This document shows, piece by piece, positions 1 to 11,402 of a stretch of DNA of 64,000 bases. The notes beneath the pieces were generated by a model. It was not told the DNA's origin. It worked only from the letters and a program-made list of their open reading frames with translations, and ran no database searches. The position numbers and the translations under genes were made by a program. Position 1 is the first letter of the stretch. Each line of letters opens with the position of its first letter. This DNA comes from Urechis unicinctus. Taxonomy: Eukaryota; Annelida; Polychaeta; Xenopneusta; Urechidae. The stretch covers positions 9,798,364-9,862,363 of the forward strand of contig CM067354.1 of NCBI GenBank assembly GCA_034190875.2. The letters are read 5' to 3'.

Positions 1-1504
1 ATGCACGGATGAAAGATGATTGTGATGTAAATTCATAATTATTATTATCCTAACATCATTGCCATTTTAATGATCCCAATAATGGTCTCAACCACAATCA
101 TCATTATTACCATCATCATTGTTTCAACCATAGCCAAAATCACCATCATAATAAACACCACATCATTGTCTTCTCCATTTTCATCATCAGCGAATAGGTA
201 ATGCCAAACACAGCACATCTGAGTAACACTGAACATTATCATGCTGAAGAGCACCAAGTTGTACAGTCATCCAAAAGATAACTAGGAACTATATCAACGG
301 CGGCATTTGTGCAGCACAATGTGTAGGCTTAAGTTAACAAACCAATGAAAACCCAGCAGAAATGACACCCGCTGTTCCTCAAGCTTACTTTGTGAGAAAA
401 CTATATATAATTAACAAAAGATTATATCCAGTGAGAAGTTTAAAATTAAATCGGCTATCGTCGAGCGTAAATATTTTTACGATACGACCATAAATGACGG
501 AGAAACGAAGGGTTAACTTCTGATTTCAATCCTGTTTTAAATTTGATTCGTTCGTTACCGATAGTGACGTCAAATAGAAGGATTAGATTCACGCTGTCCG
601 TGACAACAACTGCTAATATTTTTATAACCATTAAGTCGATATGTACTATTTTATAAGTTGAGTACTTACAGCCTTACTCTCAGAGCGTACATCTGCATCC
701 CTATGGCAATGAAAACCATGTGTGCCTACCTAGTAAGTTATATAAAGAATAACAGTCAATCAAATGAATCAATCGAATCTTTATTATGGAAATAATATTT
801 AAAATGTGTTTTATTTATGTTACTTGATTCATTATGACTTAAACCAGTATTACGCATCAACAGCGGTGATCGTGAATTCATTGCATACCTCATCGATAAC
901 GTTAGAGGTTATGCGTGTGACCAAAATGTCAGGCCTTGTGTTGGCTTATAAACAATCAAGTGTAATTCTGTGATTGACAAGATACAATCGAACATGTAGC
1001 AACCTGCAGCCTATCTGCTGTTGATATTCGCTTTATTAGTTATCTCACGTACATCGATTGTTGATGCGCACGAAGACAGATACCTTTGTGCATTGTCATC
1101 ACACCCGACATGCCCGCCTCGTTTTTGACAATAATGGAACATTGTGCTCACACATGCATTAAGAACACACCTGTACAATTGAGAGCCATAGCTAAGTATG
1201 TCCAGATGCAAATGTTAGCTACCATGCTTTCTTTTACTCATGCTTGGCTATCCGTGTAGCTACGTTTACCTAGCTTATCTGCCATAAGTCGATTTAATGT
1301 TCCAAGGACTTTGTACAACACATGCCAACACCCCTCAAAGCATGGTGTGCATCACAATTCTGTAAGCAATGTCATTTACAATAAGATATATGGTGTGATA
1401 CGTCTTAGAGAATGGTCATTCGGCTATGTTACAAGCAATGAATGAGTCTCTGTGCGAATGATTTGTTTGAATTTACGACTGTGGCATTCTACATCTACTC
1501 TTGC
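1..1504. other. Gene-free DNA, no feature recognised
   Basis: No reading frame here shows a recognisable domain, and codon content is not gene-like. The first 250 bases are rich in ATC/ATT runs that create a spurious methionine- and valine-rich frame on the minus strand. The rest is moderately AT-rich unique sequence. Confidence 0.6.
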
Positions 1505-1945
1505 CGTATTGTAACAGGATTGGGTCATAAAGTATGAGTTATGCCACGTGGACGGTGGCAAGCAGCGAACACATAAGATGGAAAAGGCGATTCAGAAATT
1601 CGTTGGATAATTGGTTTGCTTGGGTTGTTATTGTATGCATAATATAATGGAACTAACTGGCGAGGGATTACGATACATTTAAAGAAGCATTCATGTATAC
1701 AAACAGGTGAGCGATGTGTGTATTGAGATACGAGCTCTCATTTCGAATTCAACAGCGATTTCATATTCTATTGGATTATTGCTTTAAACATAGAAGGGCG
1801 AATTCAATGGGAGTAGCTTCGTATCTCTGATTTCTTTTGTCGTGTATAGTGAGACAAAAACCAAACCCGATTTGTTTTTTCAGTATCATACGAACAGCGT
1901 CAGTTTGCCTCCTTGACATCGAATTAACCTCATATCCGCACTGTT
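1505..1945 (+). repeat. Dispersed repeat R1, copy a
   Basis: This stretch matches 16010-16440 in the same orientation with many substitutions and small indels. Shared landmarks in order are 'gggtcata', 'tatgcc', 'gcttggg', 'gcattcatg/tattcatg', 'gaattc', 'tagcttcg', 'atctctgatt', 'agtatcatac' and 'ttgcctcc'. No coding capacity is seen. It is probably an old interspersed element of unknown class. Confidence 0.6.
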
Positions 1946-2223
1946 GATGCTGGCCTCGAAAATATATGAGAGACACAAAATGCATTTCCATAAAGTTTCA
2001 TCTCTCATTCTACAAGAAACAAAAGGATGTCGGCTAAAGAGGACCTTCAATAAAGTAACGGTACTGTGAACGCTATCATTTCGTGGTTGAAAGAGTGCAC
2101 AGCAGCTGTAGAGTGAAAGTCGACCTTTCAATTTCCATTGGACAACACGTGAATGCCATGAATATTCGTTACACAGAGCAAACCAGGGAAATGTAATATT
2201 TCCTACATCACAGCCGTTTAACT

Positions 2224-3164
2224 GCCATATATAAACACAGAATAAGCCTGATAGATTACCATATATAAACACAGAATAAGCCTTATAACGGTTACAATAA
2301 ATAAACACAGAATAAGCCTTATAATGGTTACCATATATCAACACTGAATTAGCCTTATGATGGGTACCATATATAAACACAGAATAAGCCTTATAATGGG
2401 TACCATATATCAACACAGAATAAACCTTATGATGGTTACCATAAATAAACACAGAATAAGCCTTAAAATGGTTCACATATATCCACACAGAAAAAGCCTT
2501 ATGAAGGGTATCATATATAAACACAGAATAAGCCTTATAATGGTTACCGTAAATAAACACAGAATAAGCCTTATAATGGTTACCATAAATAAACACAGAG
2601 TAAGCCTTATAATGGTTACCATATATAAACACAGAATAAACCTTATGATGGGTACCATATATAAACACAGAATAAGCCTTATAATGGTTACCATAAATAA
2701 ACACAGAATAAGCCTTATAATGGTTACCATATATAAACACAGAATAAACCTTATGATGGGTACCATATATAAACACAGAATAAACCTTATGATGGGTACC
2801 ATATATAAACACAGAATAAGCCTTATAATGGTTACCATAAATAAACACAGAATAAGCCTTATAATGGTTACCATATATAAACACAGAATAAACCTTATGA
2901 TGGTTACCATAAATAAACACAGAATAAGCCTTATGATGGGTACCATATATAAACACAGAATAAGCCTTATAATGGTTACCATATATAAACACAGAATAAA
3001 CCTTATGATGGTTACCATAAATAAACACAGAATAAGCCTTATGATGGGTACCATATATAAACACAGAATAAGCCTTATAATGGTTACCATATATAAACAC
3101 AGAATAAACCTTATGATGGTTACCATAAATAAACACAGAATAAGCCTTGTGATGGGTAGCCTTA
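2224..3164. repeat. 36-bp minisatellite, about 26 copies
   Basis: Tandem copies of a 36-bp unit built from 'ataagccttataatggtta' followed by 'ccatatataaacacaga', with variants (ataa/atga, gttacc/ggtacc, catatata/cataaata). Because 36 is a multiple of three and the unit lacks stops in several frames, long 12-residue-periodic reading frames appear on both strands (for example 2357-3169 on + and 1886-3136 on -). They are by-products of the repeat. The array ends against the left end of the Polinton. Confidence 0.93.
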
Positions 3165-4692
3165 AGTAGTGATATAGGTACCCCTACTTACCTCGTTTTT
3201 GACGTCGAACGATGGACAAAGTGGATTGCGCAATATATTTTTCGCTGACGATCGCTTCAGGATTCGGTGCGATATTTTGATGACATCATTCTATTTTTGG
3301 AAAGTGATTTCACCATCTGTTCAAATATTTTCGTCCTTGAAATCTTTGCGACCTTAGAATTGGTGACCTCAAGTCAATACATTGAGCTGGGCGCTATTTG
3401 GATGAGGACATTTTTGGCAGTTTTATTGAGAAGGAGTTTGTAAATGGGTATTAAAAGTCAATTAGCGGTAATGGTGTTGAAAGAGAAGTCAAGGATAGCG
3501 TTATTGTTAGTGGGAGTATTCACCTTCTGTTCAGATATGAAGACGGTGTTTACGAGGTGATTTGTTGCTATTAACTTCCTTTATCCCATGACATGTGGTG
3601 ATATATTGAATTGGTGACCTTAGAATTGTAAGGTTATGTCCTTAGGAAGGTTGGTGACCTTAATAACCTGATGTTATGAATGGGCGGTATTTGGGTGAGG
3701 TCATTTTCGACAGTTTTATTGAGGAGATTGTAAATGGCTATTAAAAGTCAATTTTCCGTTGTATGTCGGTCGATTGAAGTTTTTAAGTGAATGAATCTTA
3801 CTAGCATATGAGTCTTACATAGGAGGGAAAAATGACAGATGGCTTTAAGTGTGTTCTAACTGTAAAAGTTGTCTTATGGTCATGTGCGTCCGAGTATAAC
3901 CTTGTGATTGAAATTAGAAGTCTTTATTATTCCACTGATGCTTTTATTTCCATTCTCTCACATCCGACATCTATGCATGATAAATCGTAGCATCTGAGCA
4001 CCGTGAATCTAGAATACAACCAAAATTATACAATGAGTGCGCTTACAAATTCAAACCTAGAATTTACATCGAAGACATTTATACCATCGAAACTTACTGA
4101 TTACAAATCCAAACATCAAAACTTACAGCACTGACTCCCGTCCTTCCAATTGTATGCACACGACTCCATATTGTTAAATATCCATGCCACATATTCAAAA
4201 TAAAAATGCCCTTGTTTACTCTTTTGGTTTGGAACTTTTCTCTCTTTTCGCGGGCTTCCCACTTCCGCTTCCTACCAAATAGCCTACGGAGGGGCAACTG
4301 CACAGAATATCAATTAATAACCGGAGGGGTCACTAACCCAAAAATGTGCCATTTTACACTAACTCTCATTGAGAATATAACGACAGATGGATTAAAACTT
4401 GACCATTGGATATTTCTCAAAATGGGGGAGGAGTTACAAATAGCGGATGGTAACTTTACTTCCAAAATATTTTTGTGACATCATTCTATTTTTGGAAAGT
4501 GATTTCATCATCTGCTCGAATATTTTTTGTCCTTGAAATCTTTGCGACCTTGGTTTTGCGACCTCATGTCAATACATTGAGCTGGGCGCTATTTGGATGA
4601 GGTCATTCTATTTTTGGAAAGTGATTTCACAATTTTCGTCGGATATGTCGTCATAGTTTGCTGAGCTAAGCTGAGTGATGGGATAGAGGGTG
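3165..4692. repeat. Polinton left terminal/subterminal region with internal repeats
   Basis: Non-coding as far as can be seen. Blocks recur: 'gacatcattctatttttgg' begins near 3281 and again near 4479, a shorter form lies near 4603, and the segment ending 'gagctgggcgctatttgg' occurs near 3383 and 4578. A further related pair, 'cagttttattgag' with 'attaaaagtcaatt', occurs near 3419 and 3709. Such subterminal repetition is common at transposon ends. Short frames at 4094-4303 (-) and 4206-4478 (+) have no recognisable similarity. Confidence 0.6.
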
Positions 4693-4700
4693 TATATAAA
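4693..4700 (+). promoter_or_regulatory. Probable TATA box of the Polinton polymerase gene
   Basis: 'tatataaa' lies 38 nt upstream of the first polymerase ATG (4738). Initiator-like 'tcagtt' sequences follow at about 4714 and 4726, the latter about 33 nt downstream of the TATA box. Spacing and order fit an RNA polymerase II core promoter with a very short leader. No transcript evidence is available. Confidence 0.55.
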
Positions 4701-4737
4701 ACGGGAGAGTGTCTCAGTTCTGCGTTCAGTTATAACC

Positions 4738-7700
4738 ATGGCTGAGAAGAGACAGCTCGGTGCTATCAATGATGTGAACAAACACAGTAGACAGATGAGC
4801 GACGCGGACTTGTTAAAAGCGGTAGAACAAATCGAGATGGAAAGCAGTGAGTATGATTTTATTTCTATACCTGAATTATAGAATTACCACGTATACGTCA
4901 TTTATTTATTTTTTTATTTTTGTTACGCGTGTGTGTTTCAGTGTTGACGGGAGACGAAGATATTTTGCACCCCGCCATGGACACTTATGCAATCGAACAG
5001 GTCAATGCAGCACTGGATTTGTTAAACAACGCTCAACAACGCTCAACACCCCCCCCCCCCCCCCCCCCCCCCCCGGACACAAACTGGAAATGGCGCTGCA
5101 GTCGACAACGCTAAGGGTAGGTCTATTAAAGGATAGGTCTATTACCGTAGAATTGAGGGATGACGTAATGGAAAGCTTTATGACTTTGGGTGATATTTAT
5201 ATTGACAGATTATCGATGATTATGTCGACAGAAGCTTTGTTGGCTGCAAATGAAACAGCTATAGGGAATCATACGCGATTTGGAAGCCTGCAAACTGTTT
5301 ACAATTATAGTTTATCAGAAGATGTGCCCAACCTCAACCAGTATATATTTGAGGAATGCGATTCAGCCTTTAAAATCAACGGGAGTTATGGATTCTGATT
5401 ACGTCACAAAGAAACAGATGAATTACGGTACTTTCACTTGTCCGTCAATAACCATCGTATGCTACCAACCCCTCTAGTCGTACGGAATGTCGATGATTTT
5501 GACAAGGCTATACATGAAATAACACAAACAGACATTTTAACCTACGCCCAGAACCAACGACCGGATTCAAAATGGAGTGTAGAGGAAGTGACAAATTTGA
5601 CCATCTTTGTGAACCCAATCGAAGATCACGTGATCGGCTACCCACCACCTGTTATACCGGAACACCTGAAAACAAACAGAGCCATCAACTTGTTAGACCG
5701 AAAGAAAACCATGGGTAAACCGTATCAAGACCAATTGTGCCTTTTCAGGGCACTGGCCTTACACAGAGGAGCGAAGATCAGGAGTCTAGAGAACGCAGCA
5801 AAAACATTGTTAAAGACTGCTTACCCCAAACAAAAGAAAAAAACATTTGCGGGTGTACCTCTTGAAAACGTCGAAAGACTAGCAAAACAATTCGAAGTGA
5901 ATATCACCATGTATACGCTAGACGAGAATCAAGTAAGTGTGTCTTGTAGTGATTAAACAGAAGTAACAACATAAACGATGTAATCATTTGATATCGAATT
6001 GGAAATATGAGATGCGATCGTTTTGTTATATGTGTTTCAGGTAGCTACTTCGGTCAAGCGAACGCGTACAAAATTCGCCTCGACCTTGAAATTGAACCTG
6101 TACGAAAATCACTTTAGTTACATAAAAAACTTTGACCTTTATAGCAAATCATATAATTGTGGTACCTGTCAGAAGCTGTGGAAAAGTGAGAAAAAACTAC
6201 ATCGCCACGAAAGCAAATGTACTGTGGAAACGAAATACAAGTACCCAGGCGGTGTTTTTCATCTACAACCCACTATCTTTGAAGCGTTACGGGACGAAGG
6301 AATCGAAATAGAAGACGGTATTTACCCTTACAGAGCCACCTATGATTTTGAAAGTTATTTTGGAGAAGACAACCTACCCGTCAATTCACCCAAAGTCACC
6401 TGGGACCAAAAACATGTACCGTTATCAGTGAGTGTATGCAGCAATGTACCTGATTATACAGAACCAAAATGCTTTGTAACGGAAGGAAACGCACAAACAT
6501 TGATTGACAGGATGATGATGTATATAGAGGAGATATCAAACGCCGCCTATCTACTGATGCTTGCTCAATACGAAGCTGCCCTAACCCAGTTACAAGAGAA
6601 AATCGATGTCACGCATCAACTTGATCCGGTCGCTAAGGGAGAACATCCATTGCAGAAATTACACACCAAATTCGACAACTATTTACATGTATTACCGTTA
6701 GTCGGATTCAACTCATCGAATTATGACCTCAACGTTGTGAAAATACCGTTGACAACTTACCTGCAAGAACATTCATCAATCAAGTATACCATCAAACGAA
6801 ATAACTCATTCATGTGCATTGAAACGGACCATGTACGGTTTTTGGATATCACCAACTTTATTGCACCTGGATATACATACGACAAATACCTACGAGCCTT
6901 TCAACGCGAACAGAAAAAGGGATATTTCCCGTATGAATGGGTGACACTCGATCGTTTGAACAACACAGAATTACCACCCCATGCAGCTTTTTACAGTGCG
7001 TTAAAACAAGAAAACATTACAGCTGACCAATACGCTGAATGTCAAGAAGGTGGGAAGCAGGTCATATGCAGACTTTTAAAGACATTTTGATATATTACAA
7101 CAATTTAGATGTCGAACCGTTTCTGGAAGCCATAGAGAAACAGAGTCGTTTTTACAGCGAGAGATGTATAGATATGTTGAAGGATGGAATATCAGTGCCC
7201 GGATTAACCATGCGATATTTATTTCAAGACTTGGAAGATTATTTTACCTTACCTGACGAAAAGAACAACGACATCTATTGGTTGATTAAAAATGGAATAG
7301 TGGGCGGACCCTCAATCATCTTTCATCGTTACCACGAAAAAGGAAAAACTTACATCAGGCGTGAACAGAACGGAAATGAAGCGAAGTTGTGTGAAGGAAT
7401 CGTGGGTTATGATGCGAATGCCTTGTATCTGTGGGCTTTGTCTCAACCCATGCCAGCCAACTTTCCGACCCGACGTCACGCGCCTGATTTTAAACCAATT
7501 CAGACCCGAAAAGGCGGAATAGCGGATGAATGGTTGGCTTGGATAGCACACAGCTCACAAAATCAAATAAAACATCTAAACAGAGGGGAAAAACGAATTG
7601 GCGCCCGGTGATTACCCGTAGACGGTTGGTGCAAAGAAACGCAAACAGTATATCAGTTTCACGGATGTGTATGGCATGGTTGTCGTGTCTGAAATTGACC

Positions 7701-9466
7701 CATAGCCCCATCAGTGGAAAACTAATGAGTGATTTATATACCGAAACAGAAAGAAATACCCAGTATTTGAGAGGATTAGGTTATGATGTCGTAGCTGTGT
7801 GGGAATGTGAATGGACGAAAAAAAAAAAAAAACAGACCCTCAGATCAAAGCGTTCACGTACAGTCGACCTCAACCACCACGAAACCGGTTTGACGGAAAA
7901 ACAGCTCATAGCCAATATAAGTGACGGAACCTTTTTTGGAATGGCTGAAGTAGATATACACGTACCAGAAACCCTTAAAGACTATTTTAGTGAAATGACA
8001 CCTATATTCAAAAACATTGAACTGACCCGAGATGAAATCGGACCCTTTATGCAAGACTATGCTGAACAACGGGACATTATGAAAGTAAGTAAACAAGGTG
8101 ACAAGGAGCGTGGGATCATAATGTATTTTGTTGCGATCATTATGATGTCATAACGATTCTTATTATTTATTTTCAAATAGACGGAATGGCGGACGTTGAT
8201 AGGGAGCTACAAAGGTGTGAAAATATTGCTTGCTAGCCCACTACTGAAATGGTACTTGGAACATGGCCTGGTGATCACAAAGATATACCAAACACTGGAG
8301 TATGAACCCACAGCCTGTTTCAAACGATTTGCTGAGACCGTATCAGACGCCAGGTATGTACGAATATATATATGATATACTCTTATAGTTATATGTGATA
8401 TACTCTTTCAAGCGTTGAATTTTATTTTTGATAATGTTCTTGTTTGTGTGTAGACGTGGGGGTGATGTCGACCCGAGTCAGATCGTTATAGCCGAAACTT
8501 TTAAGCTACTTGGAAATTCGGCCTATGGTAAATATACTAAAATGTATTATTGTAAAATATATTGATTTAATTGTTACTTTCAAATTTATTTCAAATTTAT
8601 GATTTGAAAAAAAGAAAAGAAAAAAAAATACCCGTCAAGTGCTGTTGATTTATACTAATTTGTCAAATTTGTCAAATGCGAAAAAAACTAAACACCGTGA
8701 TGTCAGATACGCCGACTACCGAGAGGGTCAGAAATTGATCAACGACAAAAGATTCAGAGCCTTGAACGAATTAACCCCCAACCTATTTGAAATCGACATG
8801 ACCAAAACCACCATTGATCTCAACTTACCCCAACAAATAGGCTATTTTGTTTATCAATACGCCAAATTAAGAATGCTTGAATTTTACTATGATTTTATTG
8901 ACAAGTATGTCACGAGATCTGATTTTGCCTATGTACAGATGGACACTGATAGTAGTTATATCGCTCTTAGTAGTAGTCATCTAACAGATGTCATCAAACC
9001 CAACATGAAAGAACAATTTTACCGAGAATACCCTCAGTGGTTGCCAGCTGTAGCGTGTGATGATCACAACAACGACTTTATACAGTTTAAAACGAACGGA
9101 ACCGCGTTGGTACCTCAACCATGCTGTGTGACCCGCCAAAAATATGATAAACGTACCCCGGGGTTATTTAAAGAGGAGTGGAGTGGAGATGGTTTTATCG
9201 GACTGTGCAGTAAAACCTATTACTGTTATGGAACTACGGATAAAGCCTGGTGTAAAGGACTCAATAAGCGTCAAAACGACCTGAACAAGGAGAAATATAT
9301 GAATGTGCTGAGAGAACAAAAATCGGGTCGCGATGTGAACCGTGGCTTTCGCGTTAACAATAACACAATATATTCGTATACGCAAATTAGAGATGGATTA
9401 AGTTATTTTTACCCCAAGAGAATTGTGAATGCAGACGGTGTAAGCACTAAACCTTTAGATGTTTGA
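4738..9466 (+). pseudogene. Polinton protein-primed DNA polymerase B (intron-containing, multiply broken)
   Basis: Would replicate the element by protein priming. Read in order: first exon from ATG 4738, a C2H2-like finger (6158-6220), exonuclease motif I YDFES (6341), exonuclease II-like motif GFNSSNYD (about 6703), polymerase motif A YDANALYLW (7408), FHGC...WHGC (7651), motif B KLLGNSAYG (8503), motif C MDTDSSY (8939), stop near 9464. Introns with GT-AG ends fit at 4847-4941, 5933-6040, 8085-8180 and 8354-8453; a further donor lies at 8528 with an unclear acceptor. Damage: frame change across the 26-C run 5049-5074, in-frame TGA at 5396-5398, frameshift near 7050, frame changes and stops between about 7600 and 7715, and a 15-A run at 7818-7832. 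The family is certain from the motifs; the exact exon model around the breaks is not. Confidence 0.92.
5049..5074 (+). repeat. 26-nt cytosine run inside polymerase coding sequence
   Basis: An uninterrupted C26 tract would encode polyproline. The reading frame upstream of it (starting in exon 2) is not the frame that continues downstream, so its current length disrupts the gene. Homopolymers of this size are prone to slippage and to sequencing error. Confidence 0.85.
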
Positions 9467-9509
9467 TACATTAATATGCTATTTAAGAAATTGATATGTG
9501 TTATTATGT

Positions 9510-10828
9510 CAGGGCTAGAAATTAGCCAGATTCTTTACCGGCCAGGCGGGCTGGTAACCTTGAAATTCTACCGGCCCTACAAAATTTTCTACCGGCCCTA
9601 CATTTTCAGTTATAAATAATGGTAAAAAATAAAAATGTTTTTATTGTTTTTTAATATTTTATTTTTATATCAAATGCAACATTTAAATCAGTATTTACAA
9701 ACTTGTCAAAACATACAAATTTTCATGATCCTTGACACTCTCCAACTTGTAGTTTCTATTATTCTATTTCTATTCATATGGTCATTTACGCTGACCTTCT
9801 TTGAGGGCAAACGGTCTTCATACAGAACAGAACATCACTTCCTTCTCGTTGTCATGTGAAAGCCATTCGCGTTTTTCTCCTCCATTAATTAACCAGACAG
9901 GATTCCAGCATCTGCAGCGCTTCTCTTTTTCATACAGTGCTCTCTGAGCTTTTCGTTCTCTTCAAATTTGCGTTTCAGAACCGTGAACATAACGCCACAT
10001 CGACATCTTCAGAAATTGTGCACTGTTGAAAAATCACATGCCCCATAATAGGCTTGCTTACCGACTGCTTGGAAGTCAACTCGCAAGAAACGCTTAAAGA
10101 AAACATGCCACGCGCGTTACGTAAGTCTTACAACTAACTGTTGGTGGGCCTATCGTTAAATGCGCACTGCAATCACAAAGCAGACGCGAAAGAAAAGTCA
10201 CGAGGAGCGCGCGAAGGAAAAGCAGTTACATAAAATTTGTCAACAGGCAGGAAATGGGGAGATTCGTTGATGCGTTGTTGCCAAGTAACCGTTCGACTTA
10301 TTCAGGTCAGTAGGTGCATGTTGTATTTAGATATGAGAGCCTGCCATTAGATAGCTTGGGAGGGAGGAGTGGGGTGGGGTGGGCTATTGTTCATGTTCTT
10401 GTCTTCACGCCAGATATCGTGATGGGTCCAAAATTTAACACCGACTGCAGCCAGCTGATCCCTGATCTATGGATTATAAAGTCCTTACAAACAATCGAGG
10501 CACGTTAGTTGTATAACTTTTTTATGTGAGCCCATCTATGCCATCGGTTTTATTCAACAGTGTACATACATACTATGGTCAATCAATTAATTACGTCAGA
10601 CATGATAGTATACAGCCGAGAAGTTTCTTATTTCATGTGTTTGTCGGGTTTATGGTTCAAGCGGTGCTCAATCACGCGATTCCCGCTGCTGTTGTAATGA
10701 ACTGCGTGCGTCGTGTTAGCGCGGAAAAAATCTACACGCCAGCCGGGCGGCTAGTTGTGATTATTTACCCGCCCGACTCAAATTTCACCCGCCATTGGCA
10801 GGCGGGCGGGTGGTAATTTCGAGCCCTG
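9510..10828. mobile_element. hAT-like non-autonomous DNA transposon inserted between polymerase and protease genes
   Basis: The termini are inverted: the left end begins CAGGGCTAGAAATTA and the right end, read in reverse complement, begins CAGGGCTCGAAATTA. The element is flanked by identical TTATGT at 9504-9509 and 10829-10834. CAGGG-type ends are typical of the hAT superfamily, but a 6-bp duplication is shorter than the usual 8, so the superfamily call is tentative. The 1319-bp interior has 'ccggccctac' repeats near the left end, a GC-rich 'ggcgggcggg' block near the right end, and no recognisable transposase. Confidence 0.75.
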
Positions 10829-10922
10829 TTATGTAATACATTGAAGTGAAGGTGTTATGTAATCGATGGATGTGCTGCGCTCTGTAAGAAATTGATGTTT
10901 AAAGGCTATGAGAGAAACTAAG

Positions 10923-10928
10923 AATAAA
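10923..10928 (+). promoter_or_regulatory. AATAAA, possible poly(A) signal of the polymerase transcript
   Basis: Lies downstream of the polymerase stop. Without the 1.3-kb hAT-like insertion it would sit about 130 nt past the stop, a normal position. It is immediately followed by the convergent protease gene. Confidence 0.4.
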
Positions 10929-10955
10929 AACGTCGTACATTTTCAACACGCGTTG

Positions 10956-10961
10956 TTTATT
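10956..10961 (-). promoter_or_regulatory. AATAAA overlapping the protease stop codon
   Basis: On the minus strand the protease ends with codon AAA then TAA followed by AC, so AATAAA spans the stop. If used, the poly(A) signal of the capsid-side genes is embedded in the last coding bases, consistent with a very compact layout. Confidence 0.45.
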
Positions 10962-11400
10962 TGCCTTGAATTAAACATGTCACCAGCTTATCGTTGGTTG
11001 AATAATCGTCGGTAAATACAGCCAGCAATTGGTTCAAACTTATTCCACGACATCGTCTCTTTAAATAATACAAACAATAAAGTCCACAAGTATTGGAATT
11101 AAAGTCTTGTAATGGCTTTGTATTATAAGTCCAGTTCACACAATGCTTGGTCAAGAACTTCACAAATACGTTATGAATAGGAGGTAGTCCGTAAGAATCA
11201 AAATATTCGCCTCGTTCATTATGATCAATGAAAATAGCAATCCAGTGTTTGCCTTTTTTGGAAGCTGGATGCGTATTACAAACGAAACCGCTGGGGTAGT
11301 TGACATGGCTGGGTAATTTATTCCGCGCAAACACTCCGCGCACAGTAGCTCGAGTGAAAGCGTCTTTTTGTAAGAGCTCGTGTAATTGCCTGGTATCCAT
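10957..11400 (-). CDS. Adenain-type cysteine protease (capsid maturation)
   Basis: A 147-aa open frame with features of the adenovirus-type (C5) processing protease found in Polintons. Candidate catalytic residues are His52 (KHWI), Asp68 (YFDSYG) and Cys105 (NTCGLYC), with Gln98 in the usual oxyanion position. Family members cleave capsid precursors such as pVI during virion maturation. The ATG at 11398-11400 begins 2 nt after the capsid gene stop. The frame is intact although the polymerase of the same element is broken. Its 3' neighbour is the hAT-like insertion. Confidence 0.9.
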   Translation of the reverse strand: MDTRQLHELLQKDAFTRATVRGVFARNKLPSHVNYPSGFVCNTHPASKKGKHWIAIFIDHNERGEYFDSYGLPPIHNVFVKFLTKHCVNWTYNTKPLQDFNSNTCGLYCLYYLKRRCRGISLNQLLAVFTDDYSTNDKLVTCLIQGK

Positions 11401-11402
11401 TG

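Noticed and set aside
2224-3164. CRISPR-like array
   Set aside because: Repeats are directly contiguous with no unique spacers, and the genome is animal.
1886-3169. Long frames on both strands (up to 416 codons) with 12-residue periodicity
   Set aside because: They follow a 36-bp tandem repeat that happens to lack stops in several frames; no domain and no start context.
4206-4478. 90-codon + frame in the Polinton left region
   Set aside because: Overlaps a subterminal repeat, has no domain, and lies upstream of the probable promoter.
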